Shown: positions 22,258-30,151 of the stretch, one piece after another
Position numbering within the stretch: position 1 is the first letter of the stretch
Layout of the letters: every line of letters starts with the position of its first letter
Source: Alphaproteobacteria bacterium UBA3773
GTDB taxonomy: Bacteria; Pseudomonadota; Alphaproteobacteria; RF32; CAG-239
NCBI GenBank assembly: GCA_002372275.1
Contig: DFFP01000021.1
Location: 1 to 30,151 of the forward strand
Length of the DNA: 30,151 bases
Direction: 5' to 3'
Notes under the pieces: model-generated
Told to the model about the DNA's origin: nothing
What the model saw: the letters and a program-made list of their open reading frames with translations, nothing else
Database searches by the model: none
Program-made: the position numbers and the translations under genes

Positions 22258-23363
22258 ATTTCATCCAAAAAATTAAGTAAGGTATTTTGGGCCGTTACAT
22301 TCTTTTGTTTTTCATAGATCTTTTTGGCTTTTAGAGCGTATTTTTGAGATAGTTTGAAGTTCTTCATATGAAAATGCGCTAGCGCTAATTGCTCGTAACT
22401 GAAAGCTATTCCGTTTTGGTTTGTAAACAAAAGATGATTTTTTAAGGCACGCGAGGCTAATCTTTGAGCTTTTTTAGAGTTCATGTTTATATTTGATAAC
22501 AAAGCCAATTGATTTAAAATTTCGGCTTCATGAAAGCTGTCTTTTTGTTTTTTAAACGAAGACAGAGCTTTTATAAAACAAGATTCGGCTTCTTCTAAAC
22601 GGTTTGCTTGCAAACAGTTAAAAGCATATGAACTTAAAATAAATTTTGTGCCATAAAAATGCCCTGCTTTTTGATAAATTTGAGAAGATGTTCGAAACAT
22701 CATATCCGCCGGATCAAACAAACCACAGACACGATATATTTCCCCCAGCATAAAATAAGTATAGGCTTGTTCTTCATATAAATCGTGAGCATGAAAATGT
22801 TTGATATTTTTAAATAAAAGTTCTGATGCTTTTTTTAAATCTGTTTTTAAAAATGCCGCACGCGCCTCAAATAATTTTTTCAAATATCTGTTGCGGGCAG
22901 ATAAAATAACTTTTGGCATTTTTGAAAGTGTATCCGAGAGCATTTGATAACAAAAGTTGCTTTCATAAATGAGACATAGTGCCAACTGGTCGGATAATGT
23001 TTTAGCCTTAATTTTTTTTGGTAGAGAAAATGCTTTTTTTGAAAATAATTGATTAACCGTCCATCGAACAATCGGGCTTTTTTTTATTAAATAAGTTTGA
23101 AGTTTTTGATGATGATGCTTTTTTAAGTCATCAATAATTTGTTCTTGTTCTTTTTTTGGTGCCTTATAAATTAAATCGGTCACAAGATGTGTTAAGCTGT
23201 TTTGAAAAAGGCTTAAATGCAGATTGTGATTTTGTTTTGCTTGAAATAAATCTGTCAAAAGTGAGTTAATCATATTTTTTTTGATTTTTTGTTTGGTATA
23301 AACAAAAAAGCCAAAAGCAAGAATGTTCACAAAAAAAATAGCACTTAAAACAAAATATTTCAT
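22233..23363 (-). CDS. Membrane-anchored TPR-like protein
   Basis: 376 residues. An N-terminal transmembrane helix (YFVLSAIFFVNILAFGFFVY) is followed by a basic helical region. From about residue 190 come paired helices resembling tetratricopeptide repeats: AYTYFMLGEIYRVCGLFDPA, LEEAESCFIKALSSFKKQ, EAEILNQLALLSNINMN, and AFSYEQLALAHFHMKNFKL followed by QKYALKAKKIYEKQ. TPR proteins act as scaffolds; the partner is unknown. I choose ATG 23363; an in-frame TTG directly precedes it. No clear Shine-Dalgarno is visible. It is divergent from the Lon-related protease gene across 74 bases. Confidence 0.75.
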   Translation of the reverse strand: MKYFVLSAIFFVNILAFGFFVYTKQKIKKNMINSLLTDLFQAKQNHNLHLSLFQNSLTHLVTDLIYKAPKKEQEQIIDDLKKHHHQKLQTYLIKKSPIVRWTVNQLFSKKAFSLPKKIKAKTLSDQLALCLIYESNFCYQMLSDTLSKMPKVILSARNRYLKKLFEARAAFLKTDLKKASELLFKNIKHFHAHDLYEEQAYTYFMLGEIYRVCGLFDPADMMFRTSSQIYQKAGHFYGTKFILSSYAFNCLQANRLEEAESCFIKALSSFKKQKDSFHEAEILNQLALLSNINMNSKKAQRLASRALKNHLLFTNQNGIAFSYEQLALAHFHMKNFKLSQKYALKAKKIYEKQKNVTAQNTLLNFLDEIKKTQASL

Positions 23364-23437
23364 CAAACGTTTACATTAAATTTATTATTGTTTATGTATT
23401 ATACAGCCAAAAATAAAAAAGCAAAGGAAAAATCATC

Positions 23438-25873
23438 ATGTCGATCACAAAATTAGCTCCCTCACAACTTTATAAAAAATGCGATTTATCCGTTTTTGAC
23501 TTTAACTCAACAGCAGAGCTCAAAGAACGTCTTTCCTCTCTCGGACAAGATCGGGCGATGAGTGCGGTCGAGCTTGGGATAAACATTAAATCGAAGGGAT
23601 GCAATCTGTTTTGTTTCGGCCCGGAGGGAACGGGAAAAATGAGCCTCGTTAAGCGCGTTTTAGAGCGTGAGGCCTTAAAGCGGCCGACCCCTGATGATTG
23701 GGCCTATGTTTATAATTTTGATGAGCCTTATAAACCGCATGCCATACGATTTAAGGCAGGTGAGGGCCCAAAGTTTGCCAAAGATGTTGATGATTTGATG
23801 GCAGAGTTTTCCGCTTCAATGTCTTCTCTTTTAGAGGGTGAAGAATATAAAGCAGCCGTTAACATTGTTGAACAAAAATATAAAAGCAAAAAAGACGAAT
23901 ATATTGCTTTTTTACAAAAAAAAGCCAAAGGAAAAAGTGTGACTCTTCTTCAAATGCCGGTCGGTTTGGTGGTGGCACCTGTTAAAGATGGTGAAGTCTT
24001 AAATCCGGAAGCTTTTGATGCTTTAACACCTGCTGAAAAAACAGCTATCACAAGTGACTTAAATGCGATGCAACAAGTGATTGAAGATTCGGCTGAAATG
24101 GTTGCAAAATGGGAAGATAAGCAGCGCCTCGAGATTGAAAATTTGCGTACAAAGTTTATTAAAAATATCACCACAGAACCTGTTGAAAAGTTGCGCCAAA
24201 AATATAAAGAAAATAAAGATGCATCGCAATTTTTGAAATCAGCTTTGAATTATATTTTAGATAATATTGAAGAATTTTTACCTGAAGCATCCAATAAATC
24301 TGCTGTATCAGATGATGACCCTTTGAGTTCACTCTTAAGCCGGATGAATAAACCTGAAGAAGATAAATTTGCAAAATTTAAGGTCAATGTAATTGTTAAA
24401 CATGCGCCGAATTCGGGAGCTCCGATTGTTTCGCTTGATCACCCGACACAAGGCAATCTCGTCGGTAAAGTAGAACGCATTCAACAATACGGGGCACTCT
24501 TAACAGACTTTACGCTGATTAAAGCAGGGGCGCTTCATGAAGCCAACGGCGGTTTTATTTTAATTGATGCCCGAAAACTTTTGTTACAACCTTTTGCATG
24601 GGATTCTCTTAAGCGTGCCATTGCTTCAAAATCTATCAAAATTGAAGCCCCGACAGATGATACGACTTTTACAACCATTTCGCTTGATCCTGAACCGATT
24701 CCGTTGGGGGTGAAAGTGATTTTAACGGGTGATGAAGATCTTTATGAACTTCTTTCGGAGCGTGACCCTGATTTTTCAGACTATTTTAAAATTGAAGCCG
24801 ACTTCGGGGTTGAAATGGATCGCACAACCGAAAATGAAATTGAATATGCCAAACTCATCGGTTCTCTTTCAAAAAAGAAAAAAATGCGCTCACTGACAAA
24901 ACAAGCCGTGGCACGTGTGATTGAACATGCATCTCGCCTGGCAGATAACAGCGAAAAATTAACGGCGCATATCGGCTCAATCAGTGATTTACTCAGAGAG
25001 GCCAATTATTGGGCTGAACAATCAGGGGCCAAGCAAATCGGTAAAAACCATATTGATCAAGCCATTTCTTCTCAAATATATCGCGGCGATCGCGTTAATG
25101 AAGCTATGCTTGAACAAATCGATAAAGGAACAATTTTTATTGATGTTAAGGGCAGCCGTATCGGACAAATTAACGGCTTGGTTGTTTACACATTTTCACG
25201 CAATATGTTCGGAAAACCGGCACGCATCACGGCACAAGTTCGGGTCGGAAACGGCGAATTCGTGGATATTGAGCGCGAAACAGAGATGAGCGGACCCATC
25301 CACACCAAAGGTGTCTTGATTTTACAATCTCTTATTTCAAACAGATTTGCTAAGAAAAAACCGCTTTCACTTTCAGCCTCAATTGTTTTTGAGCAGTCAT
25401 ACGGCGGCGTAGATGGCGACAGCGCTTCCTCAACCGAGTATTATTGCCTAATTTCGGCGATTTCGGAATTGCCAATTAAACAAAATATTGCCGTCACCGG
25501 TTCAATCAATCAGTTCGGTGAAATTCAGCCGATTGGCGGGGTCAATGAAAAAATTGAAGGATTTTTTGAAGTTTGTAATCACGCAGGTTTGACAGGAGAT
25601 CAAGGGGTCATCATTCCGCGCACCAATGTCAGAAATTTGATGCTCAAAGAAGAAGTCGTACAGGCCGTCGAAGATGGAAAATTCCATATTTGGGCGATTG
25701 ACACGGTCGATGACGGTATTGAAATTTTAACAGGCGTTAAAGCAGGCAAACGCGATGCAAAAGGCAAGTTCGAAAAGGGAAGCGTCAACGCAATTGTTGA
25801 AGAAAAACTTGATGAATACTATCAGTGCTACGTTCGCTATGCCAAAGAAATGCAATGCGGGTTTGGAAAATAA
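23438..25873 (+). CDS. Lon-related ATP-dependent protease (LonB/AAA_32 type)
   Basis: 811 residues. The N-terminal P-loop is GPEGTGKMSLVKRV (about residues 66-79), a long coiled insert with the Lon-related AAA_32 arrangement follows, and a second ATPase-like part has EANGGFILIDARKLL. The C-terminal Lon protease domain has the catalytic Ser in GDSASSTEYY and the catalytic Lys in GGVNEKIEGFF. This family degrades proteins in the cytosol and is distinct from housekeeping Lon (the AAA part differs). The ribosome-binding site AAAGGAAAAA precedes the ATG. Confidence 0.9.
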   Translation: MSITKLAPSQLYKKCDLSVFDFNSTAELKERLSSLGQDRAMSAVELGINIKSKGCNLFCFGPEGTGKMSLVKRVLEREALKRPTPDDWAYVYNFDEPYKPHAIRFKAGEGPKFAKDVDDLMAEFSASMSSLLEGEEYKAAVNIVEQKYKSKKDEYIAFLQKKAKGKSVTLLQMPVGLVVAPVKDGEVLNPEAFDALTPAEKTAITSDLNAMQQVIEDSAEMVAKWEDKQRLEIENLRTKFIKNITTEPVEKLRQKYKENKDASQFLKSALNYILDNIEEFLPEASNKSAVSDDDPLSSLLSRMNKPEEDKFAKFKVNVIVKHAPNSGAPIVSLDHPTQGNLVGKVERIQQYGALLTDFTLIKAGALHEANGGFILIDARKLLLQPFAWDSLKRAIASKSIKIEAPTDDTTFTTISLDPEPIPLGVKVILTGDEDLYELLSERDPDFSDYFKIEADFGVEMDRTTENEIEYAKLIGSLSKKKKMRSLTKQAVARVIEHASRLADNSEKLTAHIGSISDLLREANYWAEQSGAKQIGKNHIDQAISSQIYRGDRVNEAMLEQIDKGTIFIDVKGSRIGQINGLVVYTFSRNMFGKPARITAQVRVGNGEFVDIERETEMSGPIHTKGVLILQSLISNRFAKKKPLSLSASIVFEQSYGGVDGDSASSTEYYCLISAISELPIKQNIAVTGSINQFGEIQPIGGVNEKIEGFFEVCNHAGLTGDQGVIIPRTNVRNLMLKEEVVQAVEDGKFHIWAIDTVDDGIEILTGVKAGKRDAKGKFEKGSVNAIVEEKLDEYYQCYVRYAKEMQCGFGK

Positions 25874-25906
25874 AAAAACAGTTTTTTAAAGAAAAATACA
25901 AGTCTT

Positions 25907-27136
25907 TTATTCGTATCTTAAAGCCGTAATCGGGTTTAAAAGAGAGGCTTTATAGGCCGGATAAAAGCCGAAAAAGAGCCCGACGATTCCGGCAAATGAA
26001 AACGGCAAAATGATATAAGTGACCGAAACAACAGCCTTAAAACTGCTGAAATATGACATCAAGCCAACACCGAGAAGTCCAATCATTACGCCGATAATTC
26101 CCCCGATTAAAGAAAGGACAAGGGATTCCGCCAAAAACTGCCAACGTATGTCCCACGATTTGGCGCCGATTGCCATTCGAATTCCAATCTCACGCGTACG
26201 CTCGGTGACCGAAACAAGCATAATGTTCATAATACCTATTCCGCCCACCAGAAGCGAAATAGAGGCAATCGAGCCAAGTAAAATTGTCAAAATTTGCGTG
26301 GCACTTTCCATCATTTCCATCATTTGAGTGAGGTTCATAATCACAAAGTCGTTATCTTTGTTTTGCCCTAAATTATGACGTTGACGAAGCAAAATTTTGA
26401 TATCTTCTTGTGCGCTATAGGTGCTTTCGGCGCTGTCTGCCTGAAGCATAATCATGTTGACCATATCCGGAAACGCGATACCCGTCACCTTTTTTTGCGC
26501 AGTTGAAAGCGGAATATAAACCATGTCGTCTTGATCCATTCCGGGGCCGGATTGCCCGCGCTCGGTCGTGACGCCGATGACCGTAAACGGAATACCTTTA
26601 ATGCGAATTGTTTTATGAAGCGGATCCACATCACCAAACAGTTCTGAAACAACCGTTGCTCCCAAAATCGCCACTTTTCCGGCATTTTTGACATCATTTT
26701 CGGTAAAATAGCGGCCATATTTCAAATCCCAATCTTTGATTTTAAAATAACGGTTATCCGTTCCGACAATCGAAGTTGACCAGTTGGCGTTTCCGTAAAC
26801 AATTTGTCCGGCATCGTTTAAGACTGGCGCTGCCATCACAATCCCTTTAATTTTTTGCTCGATAGCATTACCGTCGGAGGCTTTCATGGAGGGTTGAGAA
26901 CCGTGTCCCATACGTTTTCCGCCCGAGGTTGATGTGCCCGATCTGACCATAATGAGATTTGAGCCCATACTTTTCATTTCGTTTTGAATAGAAATTTGAG
27001 CGCCGTTTCCGATGGAAAGCATCACGATTACCGCCGCCACACCGATGATAATCCCGAGACTTGTTAAAACAGAACGCATTTTGTTTGTTTTGATGGCGCG
27101 AACGGCGATGCTGAAAATTGTTCGAAAATCAATCAT
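25907..27136 (-). CDS. MacB-type ABC transporter permease
   Basis: 409 residues. One N-terminal membrane helix (SVLTSLGIIIGVAAVIVMLS) is followed by a large periplasmic MacB_PCD domain (about residues 50-250) and three C-terminal helices of the FtsX fold (SIASISLLVGGIGIMNIMLV onward, with the REIGIRMAIGAK cytoplasmic loop). Such mechanotransmission transporters move substrates from the periplasm through an outer membrane partner. It overlaps the ATPase gene by four bases. Permease and ATPase are separate proteins here, unlike fused E. coli MacB. No TolC-like gene is in view. Confidence 0.93.
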   Translation of the reverse strand: MIDFRTIFSIAVRAIKTNKMRSVLTSLGIIIGVAAVIVMLSIGNGAQISIQNEMKSMGSNLIMVRSGTSTSGGKRMGHGSQPSMKASDGNAIEQKIKGIVMAAPVLNDAGQIVYGNANWSTSIVGTDNRYFKIKDWDLKYGRYFTENDVKNAGKVAILGATVVSELFGDVDPLHKTIRIKGIPFTVIGVTTERGQSGPGMDQDDMVYIPLSTAQKKVTGIAFPDMVNMIMLQADSAESTYSAQEDIKILLRQRHNLGQNKDNDFVIMNLTQMMEMMESATQILTILLGSIASISLLVGGIGIMNIMLVSVTERTREIGIRMAIGAKSWDIRWQFLAESLVLSLIGGIIGVMIGLLGVGLMSYFSSFKAVVSVTYIILPFSFAGIVGLFFGFYPAYKASLLNPITALRYE

Positions 27137-27825
27137 CTTTTATCATTCCTTTGATCTGAACTGATTTCACCGTCCACAATTTTGATGATGCGCTTGGCAT
27201 AAAGAGCAATATCTTCTTCGTGGGTCACTAAAATAATCGTTCGCCCCAATTCTTCATTGAGCTTTTTAAAAAGTTCCATAATCTCGACACTCATTTTCGT
27301 GTCTAAATTTCCGGTCGGCTCGTCTGCAAAAATAATCGGGGCGCCGCTGACCACAGCTCTTGCGATGGCTACTCTTTGTTGCTGACCGCCCGAAAGTTGA
27401 TTGGGCATATGGTTCATTCGATCTTTGAGACCAACCGAAATTAATGCTTGCTCGGCTCTTTTTTGACGATCAATAGCCGAAACATTGGCATATACCATCG
27501 GAAGTTCCACATTTTCAAGTGCGCTTGTGCGATTGAGCAAATTAAAACCTTGAAACACAAAACCGATTTTTTTGTTTCGAATTTCAGCCAGTTCATCTGA
27601 GCTCAAACTTTGAACAGGCTGACCGTCTAAAAAATATGAACCGGATGTGGGGCTGTCTAAACACCCCAAAACATTCATCAGTGTTGATTTGCCGGAACCT
27701 GATGGCCCCATAATTGCCACAAACTCGCCTTTTTCTATTTGCAAATTGATTCCTTTTAAGATTTCTAAATCAAATCCGTCTAAGTGATAGCTTTTATGAA
27801 TGTCTTTTAATTCGATTAAGGCCAT
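27133..27825 (-). CDS. MacB/LolD-type ABC transporter ATP-binding protein
   Basis: 230 residues with Walker A GPSGSGKST, Q-loop VFQGFNLL, signature LSGGQQQR and Walker B IIFADEPTGNLD followed by the H-loop VTHEE. It powers the permease encoded immediately downstream, and the 3' end overlaps that start codon. The adaptor gene ends 14 bases upstream, so the three genes form one operon in the order adaptor, ATPase, permease. Confidence 0.95.
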   Translation of the reverse strand: MALIELKDIHKSYHLDGFDLEILKGINLQIEKGEFVAIMGPSGSGKSTLMNVLGCLDSPTSGSYFLDGQPVQSLSSDELAEIRNKKIGFVFQGFNLLNRTSALENVELPMVYANVSAIDRQKRAEQALISVGLKDRMNHMPNQLSGGQQQRVAIARAVVSGAPIIFADEPTGNLDTKMSVEIMELFKKLNEELGRTIILVTHEEDIALYAKRIIKIVDGEISSDQRNDKR

Positions 27826-27839
27826 TTTTTTAACTTTCT

Positions 27840-29030
27840 TTAGCGAGGCATTCTCAAACGTATGTTATTATTTTTTTGATCGGTTGTTTTTTGAGAGATA
27901 ATGACTTCATCATTTTCATGAATTTGATCTGAAATAATTTCTGTGTTGGTGTCATCTGAAATGCCCTCGGTAACGTCAATACGTTTCGGCTGACCATCTT
28001 TTAAAATCCAAATACCTTTATTTTGATAGCGCGCATTTTTATCGATATAAAATCTTAATGCAGAACTCGGCACGAGAAGGGCATGTTTTTTTTCTGCCGT
28101 AATGATTTCGACATTAGCCGTCATACCGGGTTTGAGTTTGAGCTCTGAATTGTCAATGCCGATAATCACGCTGTATGTCACGACATTTGAATTTGTAATG
28201 GCTTCGTTTCGAACTTGTTTGACTGTTCCTAAAAACGACACATCAGGGTAGCTGTCCACACTGAAATGAACCGTTTGACCGACCTTAACTTTGGCAATAT
28301 CGGCCTCCACAACAGAGGCTTCAATTTCCATTTGTGTTAAATCTTCAGCCACCGAAAAAAGTTCCGGCGTTGAAAAACTGGCAGCCACCGTTTGACCAAC
28401 TTCAACCGATTTTGAAATCACAATTCCTTTCACAGGGGAGGTAATGCGAGTATATTTCAGTTCTGTTTCGGCCGATTTGAGCGAAGCTTCGGCTTGTTTA
28501 ACCTGTGCTTTTTGCAAATCCAATTGTGCGACGGCGTTATTATAATCACGCTCGGCACCCTCTAATTCTTTTTCGGTTGAATATTTGGAAGAATTCAATT
28601 TTTTAATGCGGTTCAATGCTTTTTGATAATAAATAATATCGTTTTCTTCCACTTTTACTTGAGCTTTGGCAATCTCAAGAGCTGCGGCACGTTGGGCAAC
28701 GGTTGCCTCAAAAACATCGGGGTCAATCAAGGCTAAAAGCTCGCCCTCACTGACTTCGGAGTTGTAATCCACATAAATTTCTTTAATTGTGCCCGAAACT
28801 TGAGTGCCGATGGTGACTGTTGAAAGCGCTTTGATTGTGCCTGAAGCAGTGACTTCCTGCTTGATTGAATCATATTTGACCTTTGTTGTTTCAAAAGTTG
28901 TATGCGGATTTTTTTGAAATGCTAAAAATAAAGCATAACACAACAAAACAGCGATGATTCCCGTTAAAACTTTATGAGCTTTGCAAATGACAACAAGTTT
29001 AGAAAAAAGCGTTTTCAATTTTTCATACAT
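27840..29030 (-). CDS. MacA-type periplasmic adaptor (HlyD/RND-MFP family)
   Basis: 396 residues. One N-terminal membrane anchor (VLTGIIAVLLCYALFLAFQ), the lipoyl half-motif SGTIKALSTVTIGTQVSGTI, and a long coiled-coil hairpin (about residues 105-190, rich in A, E, K and Q). The second lipoyl half is ITSPVKGIVISKSVEVGQTV, followed by beta-barrel and membrane-proximal parts. It bridges the inner membrane MacB-type pair to an outer membrane channel encoded elsewhere. AAGGAAC upstream of ATG is the ribosome-binding site. Substrates could be peptides, lipids or toxins; the sequence does not tell. Confidence 0.93.
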   Translation of the reverse strand: MYEKLKTLFSKLVVICKAHKVLTGIIAVLLCYALFLAFQKNPHTTFETTKVKYDSIKQEVTASGTIKALSTVTIGTQVSGTIKEIYVDYNSEVSEGELLALIDPDVFEATVAQRAAALEIAKAQVKVEENDIIYYQKALNRIKKLNSSKYSTEKELEGAERDYNNAVAQLDLQKAQVKQAEASLKSAETELKYTRITSPVKGIVISKSVEVGQTVAASFSTPELFSVAEDLTQMEIEASVVEADIAKVKVGQTVHFSVDSYPDVSFLGTVKQVRNEAITNSNVVTYSVIIGIDNSELKLKPGMTANVEIITAEKKHALLVPSSALRFYIDKNARYQNKGIWILKDGQPKRIDVTEGISDDTNTEIISDQIHENDEVIISQKTTDQKNNNIRLRMPR

Positions 29031-29152
29031 ATCTTTGTTCCTTTATTTACCACACAATATATAAACGACGATACATTAAAAAAAGTTCGTTTTCCATATT
29101 TTTTTGCTTAAAAAAACATGGTCTGCTCAAATGGAAATGAAAGTTTTTTTAC

Positions 29153-30151
29153 TTAAAACTTAAAGTCGCGTTCACCTTGATCAATTCTTGAAAGATAATC
29201 TTTCGTCAAGGCTTTGACTTTTTCGCTTTTGATTCGGTCGATTTCGCGCCCGATGAGCTCTTCACCGACTTTTTTAGTTTGAGGCGAAGCATAATCCGTT
29301 AAAAATTCTTTCAAAGTCAAAAGGGCATTCGGGTGGCAACAATTCAAGATTTGCATTTTTTTGCATAAATCCATAAACCGATCGCCCGTTCGTCCGGCAC
29401 GATAACAAGCCGTGCAAAAACTCGGAATATATCCCATTTCCATCAGCCAACACACAACTTCATCAAGCGTGCGTTGGTCACTGACGTCAAATTGCTCCGA
29501 ATCGTGCTCACGTTCATTTTCGTTATAACCGCCGACAGATGTTCTGGACGCACCGCTGATTTGCGAGATGCCGTAATGAATAACACGCTCACGACATTCT
29601 TTTGTTTCGCGGGTCGAAATAATCATTCCCGTATAAGGTGTTGAAATACGCGTGCAGGCAATAATTTTAGCAAATGTATCATCATCAATGCCGTGTAAAA
29701 AGGCGTTCGGGTCAATATCCGAGGCATGTTTCACACGCGGAAACGAAATCGTGTGCGGCCCGACCCCGAATCGAGCTTCCAAATGTTCGGCGTGCATTAA
29801 AAGAGCCGCAAATTCATATGGATACGATTCTAAACCGAACAAAACGCCTAAACCGACATCATCAATACCGCCTTCCATGGCACGATCCATGGCTTCCGTA
29901 TGATAGCAGTAATCATGTTTCGGGCCGGTGGGGTGCAAATATTCATAAGATTTTTTGTTATACGTTTCTTGAAACAAAATATATGTTCCGATTCCGGCTT
30001 CATGAAGCTTTTTATAATTTTCAACCGTTGTGGCTGCAATGTTAACGTTTACTCTTCGGATAGCGCCGTTTTTGTGTTTGATGGAATAAATGGTTTTAAT
30101 GCAATCTAAAATATATTCAATCGGGTTGTTGACAGGGTCTTCACCGGCTTC
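29153..30151 (-). CDS. hydG: 2-iminoacetate synthase HydG, 3' part (runs off the window)
   Basis: The minus strand is open from the window edge, giving 332 residues of the C-terminal part. HydG is a radical SAM tyrosine lyase that makes the CO and cyanide ligands of the [FeFe]-hydrogenase H-cluster. The TIM-barrel section has NVNIAATTVENYKKLHEAGI, TYILFQETYNKKSYEYLHP, GLGVLFGLESYPYEF and GPHTISFPR. The C-terminal CTACYRAGRTGDRFM plus a Cys in the NCCHPNAL stretch supplies the second iron-sulfur cluster that separates HydG from ThiH. The radical SAM CX3CX2C motif lies outside the window. The 122 bases between this gene and the MacA start show only A/T-rich sequence, without a clear terminator. 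Confidence 0.96.
   Translation of the reverse strand, partial: EAGEDPVNNPIEYILDCIKTIYSIKHKNGAIRRVNVNIAATTVENYKKLHEAGIGTYILFQETYNKKSYEYLHPTGPKHDYCYHTEAMDRAMEGGIDDVGLGVLFGLESYPYEFAALLMHAEHLEARFGVGPHTISFPRVKHASDIDPNAFLHGIDDDTFAKIIACTRISTPYTGMIISTRETKECRERVIHYGISQISGASRTSVGGYNENEREHDSEQFDVSDQRTLDEVVCWLMEMGYIPSFCTACYRAGRTGDRFMDLCKKMQILNCCHPNALLTLKEFLTDYASPQTKKVGEELIGREIDRIKSEKVKALTKDYLSRIDQGERDFKF

Noticed and set aside
29031..29152. Another copy of the structured leader before the MacA-type gene or in other gaps
   Set aside because: The gaps at 29031-29152, 8776-9048, 17892-18045 and 20888-20939 lack the AAC-N-TCC...CGC block, and I find no pseudoknot plus terminator in them.
1..30151. CRISPR array, rRNA or intact transposase
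   Set aside because: No regularly spaced direct repeats of 23-40 bases, no rRNA-like sequence and no complete transposase frame were seen on either strand.

Overview
The window reads as one contig of an A+T-rich, host-associated, probably anaerobic alphaproteobacterium. Three things suggest this: the tpiA-secG-pyrG order with a divergent PpiD-type chaperone gene, lpxA (a Gram-negative outer membrane), and hydG (an [FeFe]-hydrogenase maturase, hence anaerobic metabolism). BspA-like leucine-rich-repeat secreted proteins and small cysteine-repeat secreted proteins fit an uncultured gut lineage. The taxonomic placement is inference.

Layout. 1-3900: 5' part of recG (-), a structured RNA leader and a secreted LRR protein (+), trxB (-) and an unrecognised gene (-). 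3947-6620: a decayed integrative island at tRNA-Thr(TGT). It holds integrase-type repeats, a frameshifted gene, two inverted repeats, a 529-residue protein with a C-terminal DarT-like ADP-ribosyltransferase domain and no visible antitoxin, a tyrosine-recombinase stump and a hairpin cluster. 6659-8775: a secreted nuclease plus XRE regulator operon behind a second structured leader, a WYL-domain remnant and an ankyrin protein. 9049-14005: gatC-gatA-gatB, then a nucleoside-hydrolase-like gene and a ZIP metal transporter in one run. 14012-15952: a second LRR gene with the third structured leader, then fmt. 15996-22185: ppiD-like gene (-) divergent from tpiA-secG-pyrG, a small cysteine-rich secreted protein, and lpxA. 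22233-30151: a membrane-anchored TPR-like protein, a Lon-related protease, a MacA/MacB-type efflux operon and the 3' part of hydG.

The most interesting signal is a family of three structured RNA leaders (1338-1520 +, 7472-7690 -, 14789-14935 -). Each has the same fold with different sequences: two stacked outer helices, an internal hairpin whose loop can pair with the bases just 3' of the outer helix (a pseudoknot), one more hairpin, then an intrinsic terminator. The stretch AAC-N(1-2)-TCC-R-N-Y-CGC is conserved at the pseudoknot/terminator junction. In all three the terminator ends only 14-28 bases before the start codon of a gene for a secreted protein (two LRR proteins, one nuclease). This looks like an undescribed cis-acting attenuator or riboswitch-like class that controls exported proteins. 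I do not recognise it as a known RNA family, and no database search was possible.
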